Shown in pieces: positions 5,909 to 10,602 of a DNA stretch of 10,602 nt. The first letter of the stretch is position 1. Every line of letters starts with the position of its first letter. The position numbers were made by a program, and so were the translations under genes. Below the pieces are notes generated by a model. It was given only the letters and a program-made list of their open reading frames with translations, was not told the DNA's origin and searched no databases. The stretch lies in contig CAJUQU010000115.1 in the NCBI GenBank assembly GCA_910588595.1, forward strand, positions 1-10,602. Direction: 5' to 3'. The DNA comes from an uncultured Lachnospiraceae bacterium (lineage in GTDB: Bacteria; Bacillota_A; Clostridia; Lachnospirales; Lachnospiraceae).

Positions 5909-7422
5909 CTCGATCCGGATCCGCTCAAACTGGGGGCTGCGCTGTTTCCCGCCGATGATGCGGAACCAGATATTCCCCCCTCCTGCGTGTACTTCACCGC
6001 GTTGGAGAGCAGGTTGATCAGGATCTGGTTGATCCTCGTCTCATCCCCGAGCAGATACTCGTGCTCTATGTTCGAGACCTCCACATGAAACCGCTGCTGC
6101 CTCGCCGCTGCCATCGGTCGGATGATGGCATCCACGGAGGACACCAGGTCATTCAGCGTAAACTCCTCGACCGTGAGCACGACCTTCCCGCTCTCGATCT
6201 TCGAGACATCGAGGATATCGTTGATCAGGCTGAGCAGATGCTGTCCGGATGCCATGATCTTCTTTGTATACTCCCGCACTTTTTCCGGATTCTCCGCGTC
6301 CCTGGCAAGCAGCGTCGTGAATCCGATCACTGCGTTCATCGGCGTGCGGATATCGTGGGACATATTTGAGAGGAACATGGTCTTGGAATTGCTCGCGATC
6401 TGTGCCGCCTGCAGCGCCTCCGCCAGCTGCCTGCTGTACAACTCCCGCTCCCGTTCCCGCTCTTCCCTGAGTCTGTCCTGCTGCCTGCGGTTCAGATAAT
6501 AGCTCGCACAGCACAGGAAAAAGGCAGCCAGCATCACCGCGACGACGATCAGGATATTCTGTTTTACCGTGTTCCCTTCCTGCTGGATCGCCTCGATCGG
6601 CACATACCCGATCAGATACAGCGTGCCGTCATTCACCGACCACATGTAGATGAGCGCGTCCTTTTCCCGGATATCGTGGTTGAACATGATGTTCTTCCCA
6701 TTCCGGACACTCTGCGTCACATCCTGCAAAAGCGCCTCGTCGCGGATATCATTTGCCCGGAAAAAGTCATCCAGATTCAGGTGTCCCGCACTGCGCTCCC
6801 CCATCCCTTTCGGTTTGAGCACCAGCCGCTCACTGTGCGCATCCATGATATAGAGCATCGCCCGCTTGTTGTAAAATCCGTCTGGCAGAGATTGATCCAG
6901 CGAGTCATAGACATACTCGATATAGAGTGACGCGATCTTTTTGCCATCGCGCTCCACAGGGCATTTCATCGTGTACGCCCACGTCCCCATAAAATTCACA
7001 TAGGACTCTGAGAGCTCCAGACCATTCACAGTCCCTCCTGCCGAGAAGTCCAATCCCTCCTCCGAGAAAGCTTCGCCTGTGCTGGATATGCCCACAGTCT
7101 CGCCTGCACAGATCAGCGATATCTTGACCATGGTCGGGTTATCCTGATAATTTCTGATGTATTCCATGGGCTCTGGCGCCGTCGCGATCTCGTGCGCGAT
7201 CAGCTGCTGGAACTCGGCTTCCTTGTTGAGCACTGCCTCGATCGTACTCTCGATCAGATCAAGGCTCTCGCTGAGATTCTGGATCGCCGACGCCTCCATC
7301 TCCGTCGATGTCCTGCGCGCGACAGCAAGCACGACGGCACTCATTATCCCGAAAACTATGATGATAGAGAGCAGAAGCGGAACTCCCCTGTCCGCTTTTT
7401 GCTCCTTTTGCCCTTTCTTCAT
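5884..7422 (-). CDS. Hybrid histidine kinase, N-terminal part (Cache sensor, HisKA), split by frameshift
   Basis: A membrane sensor kinase. From the ATG at 7422 (MKKGQKEQ, with AAAGGGAG 7 nt upstream): a transmembrane helix at about residues 14-37, an extracellular region of about 250 residues resembling a double Cache domain (VNFMGTWAYTMKCPVERDGKKIASLYIEYV), a second transmembrane helix at about 289-309, a charged coiled stretch (LREERERERELYSRQLAEALQAAQ), the HisKA box with phosphoacceptor H356 in NMSHDIRTPMNAVIGF, and the ATPase N box INLLSNAVKYTQEGG. After EGG the frame turns to low-complexity Ser/Ala/Gly and stops at 5884; one extra G restores NIWFRIIGG and the second half. An in-frame GTG at 7536 would add 38 residues but lacks a ribosome-binding site. 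The gene may be truly broken, phase-variable or miscalled at the G run. Confidence 0.87.
   Translation of the reverse strand: MKKGQKEQKADRGVPLLLSIIIVFGIMSAVVLAVARRTSTEMEASAIQNLSESLDLIESTIEAVLNKEAEFQQLIAHEIATAPEPMEYIRNYQDNPTMVKISLICAGETVGISSTGEAFSEEGLDFSAGGTVNGLELSESYVNFMGTWAYTMKCPVERDGKKIASLYIEYVYDSLDQSLPDGFYNKRAMLYIMDAHSERLVLKPKGMGERSAGHLNLDDFFRANDIRDEALLQDVTQSVRNGKNIMFNHDIREKDALIYMWSVNDGTLYLIGYVPIEAIQQEGNTVKQNILIVVAVMLAAFFLCCASYYLNRRQQDRLREERERERELYSRQLAEALQAAQIASNSKTMFLSNMSHDIRTPMNAVIGFTTLLARDAENPEKVREYTKKIMASGQHLLSLINDILDVSKIESGKVVLTVEEFTLNDLVSSVDAIIRPMAAARQQRFHVEVSNIEHEYLLGDETRINQILINLLSNAVKYTQEGGISGSASSAGNSAAPSLSGSGSRCRMTGTA
5975..5980 (-). other. Frameshift site: G6 run in the kinase ATPase domain
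   Basis: The coding strand reads CAG GAG followed by GGG GGA ATA. Seven G instead of six would give Glu-Gly-Gly-Asn-Ile-Trp-Phe and continue into the rest of the HATPase and both receivers without a stop. The break is therefore a single missing base in a homopolymer. A -1 ribosomal or transcriptional slip at this run would also restore the frame. Confidence 0.85.
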
Positions 7423-7592
7423 CCCATATCTCCCTTTCCTATCCCCATCCGTTCCGTCCAGAAGCAGTGAAAACCCTTTCACCAGCCTCAGATCGATGTT
7501 TTGCTGCCAGTACTCCATCCAGTCAGAAATCAGCACAAATCACCCGCGAACCACAACGCACATCTGGCAGGAAACATTCTTCATACACGTTC
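7423..7592 (-). other. Long 5' leader of the kinase-lipoprotein operon
   Basis: About 170 nt separate the predicted transcription start (near 7592) from the kinase ATG. The last 114 nt are open in the kinase frame from a GTG at 7536. I see no recognised riboswitch class, terminator hairpin or T box in it; its length leaves room for leader regulation or for an N-terminal extension. Confidence 0.35.
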
Positions 7593-7598
7593 TAGATT

Positions 7599-7628
7599 AT
7601 TATACGCACAGATGCATTTTTATGTCAA
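7599..7628 (-). promoter_or_regulatory. Consensus sigma-A promoter of the kinase-lipoprotein operon
   Basis: The minus strand carries a perfect TTGACA (7628-7623), an 18-bp spacer and a perfect TATAAT (7604-7599), between the structured element and the kinase gene. Both hexamers match consensus, unusual for a sensor operon, and indicate that the kinase is transcribed independently of the upstream DUF4132 gene. Confidence 0.85.
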
Positions 7629-7643
7629 GAATGTTCGATTTTT

Positions 7644-7656
7644 ACTACATCTGCTG
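7644..7656. repeat. Direct repeat, distal copy (possible target duplication)
   Basis: Thirteen bases matching 7792-7804 with one difference; TACATCTGCTG (7646-7656) is identical to 7794-7804. On the minus strand this copy reads CAG CAG ATG TAG, the same Gln-Gln-Met-stop that ends the DUF4132 gene in the other copy (TAA there). It lies just outside the structured element. Confidence 0.7.
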
Positions 7657-7672
7657 ATTACAGTTCAGCCCA

Positions 7673-7698
7673 GGACTTCGCACTGCGCTGCGAAGTCC
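7673..7698. other. Perfect 10-bp hairpin inside the element
   Basis: GGACTTCGCA (7673-7682) and TGCGAAGTCC (7689-7698) are exact reverse complements around a 6-nt loop. No T tract follows on either strand, so it is not a standard intrinsic terminator. Confidence 0.85.
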
Positions 7699-7722
7699 GT
7701 GAGAATGCATAGCGGCCCGGAT

Positions 7723-7764
7723 GCATCAAGCCAACCGCGAAGCGGTTTTTGCATGGCTTGATGC
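7723..7764. other. Nested hairpin with GCGAAGC tip inside the element
   Basis: The outer arms GCATCAAGCC (7723-7732) and GGCTTGATGC (7755-7764) are perfect complements. Stacked directly on the 5' side is AACCGC/GCGGTT (7733-7738 with 7742-7747) closing a GAA triloop, with a 7-nt bulge on the 3' side. The tip contains GCGAAGC, a DNA mini-hairpin known to be unusually stable. Flanking ATGCAT copies (7705-7710 and 7721-7726) allow an alternative fold. Confidence 0.8.
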
Positions 7765-7791
7765 CTGTAACAGGAAGCCGAAGGCTGAACT

Positions 7792-7804
7792 ATTACATCT
7801 GCTG
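7792..7804. repeat. Direct repeat, proximal copy, containing the DUF4132 stop codon
   Basis: The second copy of the 13-bp repeat (12 of 13 identical to 7644-7656). On the minus strand it encodes Gln-Gln-Met and the TAA stop (7795-7793) of the DUF4132 gene, directly adjoining the inverted repeat at 7791. Confidence 0.7.
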
Positions 7805-10589
7805 CAGGATCTTCGGATCCTTGATCCTGGTGTCCTCCGCAAACAGCAGGATCTTCGACAGGATCTCCGCAGTCTTGGGGTCCTCGTCCACAAATGGAAG
7901 GAAGATGCGCCCGCGCTGCTGCGCGTGGACCGGGACGACGGACAACATGGCATTTCCGATCTGATGCACGACACCGCTCCCAAGGTGCACGCTGTACTGG
8001 CCGAGTTTGCCGTCGATCAGCGCGTGATTCCCGTCGACACGGACATTGTTCGTGCGAAACAGGGCGAGACTGCACTCGACGATCGCCCGGCGCATCTCGA
8101 TGGTTGAGTGGCTCGTCTCCGGGTCGACGCCGCCCGCATGCGCCACGCTGACCGCCAGGTCGACATCGCGCATCACTTCACTGTAAATGATGTCCGGGAT
8201 GTCCTTTATCCGAAGTCTCTCCCCTGTCCTGCGGTTATAAAATACCACATGCTCCAGTGTCGGCGCCTCCGCGTCGCTCGGTGTGAACCAGTCCGTCATG
8301 GCATAGATGCACGCGACGATATCTTCCTTATAATATACCTTCTGCAGCCCTTCCTCGTAATCAGCAACCCAGCGCCGTCCCCGCAGCACGCCGACCGTCT
8401 TCTGCGGCTGGATCTGGTTGCCTGCAAACAGCATGGAGTGATACCTGTCCAGCTCGTCGTCGAGCTTCACGTACAGCTCGCGGAACACCTGCTTGAAGGG
8501 CTGTCTGATCTGCTTTTCAAACAAAAGCTTCTGGTAATCGTGCCAGTGCCCGCTCCTGTACAGATCATGCGGGTGCGCGATCCATATCTGCTGCCCGGGT
8601 CCGACCGGATGCACTGTGCCGGAGATATCCACGATACCATCCCGGGTGAGAAATCCCAGCTTCACGTCCTGCTCCTCCACAGTGCGCACCACAAGCGGTT
8701 CTGCGATGGGTCGCACGATCTTATTCTCGTACAGTTCCAGCCACTCCCAGACCTCGAACGCAGTCCTGTCCTCCATTGCCTGCTCCATCATCTGCCGTGT
8801 GCGGCTGTACTGCTCTTTCAGACTCCTGGCAGCCGCCTGATACTGCACCACGGTCTCATCCTTCCTGTACTTTGCCGGGACGGATTTCAGAAGTTTTCCG
8901 TCCTTTTTGCACTGCAGGGCGCTCTTCCCATTCTCGTCAACCAGCACCATCAGCTCGATCTCATCCACAGTGCGCCATTCGAAAAATTCCGCGGACTGCT
9001 CTGAGAGCTTTCCTTCCATCCGCAGCATCAGGCGCATCACATCCGTAAACCCGGCATTCCCGCTCAGGTTGCGCAGGGCGATCTCGACTGCCCGCGCCTC
9101 GCTCGCCCGCCGCTGTGCGCCGAACTGTCTGCTCTCCTTCTTGAAGTTCTGGATAAACTGATAGCGGTCCAAAAGTTCCTCCTCCAGCGCGCCGTGCGCA
9201 GCGGGCAGCGGCAGCAGACCGATACTCATCAGCAGATCCTTGTTGCGCTTTGCACAGATCTCCGCCTTCAGCGCCTCCTTGTCCACGCGGCCAAGCGCGG
9301 CGTCCGCATACTTCCGCGCCCGCCCGTGCGCGGCTCCGCTCGACGAGTATTTGGCGGCATCGTACACCATCTTGAAATTCTTCTCGCCCAGCTTCTCATA
9401 CGCCTCAAAAAACCAGCGGATGTCAAAGGCACCGTCCCGCAGTTCATCCGTCGAGAGCGGCGTGTACTTTGCGATCATGGACGTCACCTGGTCGTCAAAC
9501 ACCTCGCTGGTGTGCGCCATAAAATAATAGCAGGTGCTCGCAAAACCGGGCATCTCCAAATATGCCTCTATCAGGGGGATCCACTGCTGCGCGTACATGG
9601 CAAGCTCCACAAGGCGCTTTTGGGCGATGTCCGTCCCCGCCAGCGCCCTTCTCAGATCCTTTGCTGTCTCGCCCGGCTCGGGCATGGATACCTTCAAAAG
9701 ATGGCTCAACACCTGCCGCCTGTCCGTCGCGACACAATAGCCGTAACCGCGCTGCAGCGGATCTTTGCCGAGCGCCGTGAGGATCTGTACCATATGGCCG
9801 ATCCCGCAGACGGCACAGATATTGCCGATATGCTCCGAGAACGGCGTCGGCTGCTCACCGCGCTTTAGCTCCACCTTCATTATCAGCGGAATCACTTCCC
9901 GGTACAGCTCGTGGGCGAACGCCATCTCCGGCATCTCGTCCCCGACCGTATCAAAATGATACTTTCCGTCAACAGGCTTGATGGCATTTCTCCCAAAAAA
10001 GTCATCCAGACCATCAAAACCGACTTTCAGCGAGGACACTGCTCCCTTCTGCTCCACGACACTGATCGGCCGCAGCAGAGCCGCAATGCCGCAGTAGGCA
10101 AACACTGCTTTGTAGAACAGATCCTTGTCCCAGATCCCCCGGACATAGCACTGCACATAATCCGCGAGCGCCGGATTCTGCCCGCCCCAGAACCTGTTCT
10201 GCAGTACATTGTCCACACGCTGTATCCGCCTCTTCTCCTCGGCAGTGTGATCCTGACTTTGCCGGAGTGCGAAGCGCAGCGCAAAGGAGCGCTCCCAGTC
10301 TTCCTCCTCCGCCTCGCAAAGCCACTGCAGCAGATCCCTGAACACCGGCAGATCCATCACCTGTCTTGAAAAATGCGCCTTCCCGCCTCCGTGTCCCTCC
10401 CCGCTGCCAAGCAGCTCGTTCGACGGGTCCGTGATCGAGAGCACCTTCGCCCCGCCGCACAATCCAAACTGCATCCGCAGCGGCTGCGGCACGTACTGGT
10501 CAAACAGCACTTCGACAGCCGTCTCCACCTGCTCCCAGTATGAAAAGACAACGCGGACGTTGGAAAAGGCGAATGAAAATACCTCGAAA
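7793..10589 (-). CDS. DUF4132 protein (MolR/YehI-like), 5'-truncated by the contig end
   Basis: The frame stays open to the right edge, so the true start lies outside; about 932 residues are visible, and family members are often over 1000. Numbering from the GTG at 10528: a long helical N-terminal region (1-500), then the DUF4132 region at about 545-740, recognised from KSVPAKYRKDE, a long helix, WIAHPHDLYRSGHWHDYQKL and the hallmark QPFKQVFRELY (676-686). A C-terminal module at about 785-908 (RDVDLAVSVAHAGGVDPETSHSTIEMRRAI ... GRIFLPFVDEDPKTAEILSKILLFAEDTRIKDP) is the C-terminal domain often attached to DUF4132 proteins. No signal peptide or membrane segment is seen. Molecular function is unknown; E. 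coli YehI lies near a MoxR-type AAA+ ATPase gene. The GTG at 10528 is internal, since FEVFSFAFSNVRVVFSYWEQ is encoded upstream in frame. Its stop abuts the structured element. Confidence 0.85.
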
Positions 10590-10602
10590 AGATCGGAAGA
10601 GC
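10590..10602. other. Illumina adapter sequence at the contig end (artefact)
   Basis: The last 13 bases are AGATCGGAAGAGC, identical to the common start of TruSeq adapters. Read-through adapter was probably not trimmed before assembly. These bases are not genomic, and the DUF4132 gene should be regarded as ending at about 10589. Confidence 0.92.

Larger units (their letters stand above)
7662..7791. repeat. Structured intergenic element with terminal inverted repeats (MITE-like or REP-like)
   Basis: This 130-bp element is bounded by 9-bp inverted repeats, AGTTCAGCC (7662-7670) and GGCTGAACT (7783-7791), each flanked on the outside by ATTAC (7657-7661 and 7792-7796). Inside are a perfect 10-bp hairpin (7673-7682 with 7689-7698, 6-nt loop), a second 10-bp hairpin (7723-7732 with 7755-7764) that contains a nested 6-bp stem with a GAA loop (7733-7738 with 7742-7747), and small stems CCTG/CAGG (7764-7767 with 7771-7774) and AGCC/GGCT around GAA (7776-7786). 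It has no coding capacity. Immobile structured RNA in the 3' region of the DUF4132 transcript is an alternative to a non-autonomous mobile element. Confidence 0.65.

Noticed and set aside
5960..5990. Programmed -1 frameshift in the kinase
   Set aside because: The G run could slip, but there is no reason for such a kinase to be made this way and I see no clear stimulatory structure; a one-base error or mutation is simpler. Kept only as an alternative.
7423..7592. Riboswitch (for example c-di-GMP) in the kinase leader
   Set aside because: I could not find the conserved core of any class I know.
7733..7750. Plus-strand intrinsic terminator (AACCGC-GAA-GCGGTT followed by T residues)
   Set aside because: No plus-strand gene lies upstream, and the stem is part of the larger symmetric element.
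1..10602. CRISPR array, transposase or phage genes
   Set aside because: No regularly spaced repeats and no matching protein on either strand.

Overview
The window reads as a chromosomal contig from a Gram-positive anaerobe of class Clostridia, probably Lachnospiraceae. This is inferred from GC-rich genes separated by AT-rich spacers with textbook sigma-A promoters, strong Shine-Dalgarno sites, tRNA genes without an encoded CCA, a family-1 solute-binding lipoprotein, a Cache-type hybrid histidine kinase, and flavodoxin-like proteins of a kind common in that family. Every protein-coding gene is on the minus strand; only a two-tRNA unit is on the plus strand.

Layout from left to right. (1) 1-280: the 5' end of an unrecognised minus-strand gene that runs off the left edge, with a promoter just upstream. 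(2) 501-1603: two adjacent flavodoxin-fold genes, transcribed 1603 to 501. The downstream one ends in a 16-base A tract (coding strand) that sets its C-terminus. (3) 1770-2049: a consensus promoter, tRNA-Val(TAC), tRNA-Met(CAT, elongator) and a 14-bp perfect stem that probably terminates both the tRNAs and the convergent trpB2. (4) 2072-3445: a TrpB2-type tryptophan synthase beta chain with its own promoter and no trpA beside it. (5) 3536-7422: a two-gene operon of a Cache/HisKA/HATPase/REC/REC hybrid kinase followed 3 nt later by a sugar-type solute-binding lipoprotein, with no permease genes. The kinase is split by a one-base frameshift in a G6 run inside its ATPase domain. A consensus promoter (TTGACA, 18 bp, TATAAT) and a leader of about 170 nt precede it. 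(6) 7644-7804: a compact structured repeat with 9-bp terminal inverted repeats, several hairpins and flanking direct repeats, inserted exactly at the stop codon of the next gene. (7) 7793 to the right edge: a large DUF4132 (MolR/YehI-like) protein lacking its N-terminus. The last 13 bases match the common Illumina adapter, so the right edge is an artefact.

The genes do not form one obvious pathway. The clearest functional unit is the kinase plus lipoprotein, which looks like a ligand-sensing module in which an orphan binding protein may feed the kinase's extracellular Cache domain. The least explained element is the structured repeat at 7644-7804. I found no CRISPR array, transposase gene, phage gene or recognisable riboswitch.
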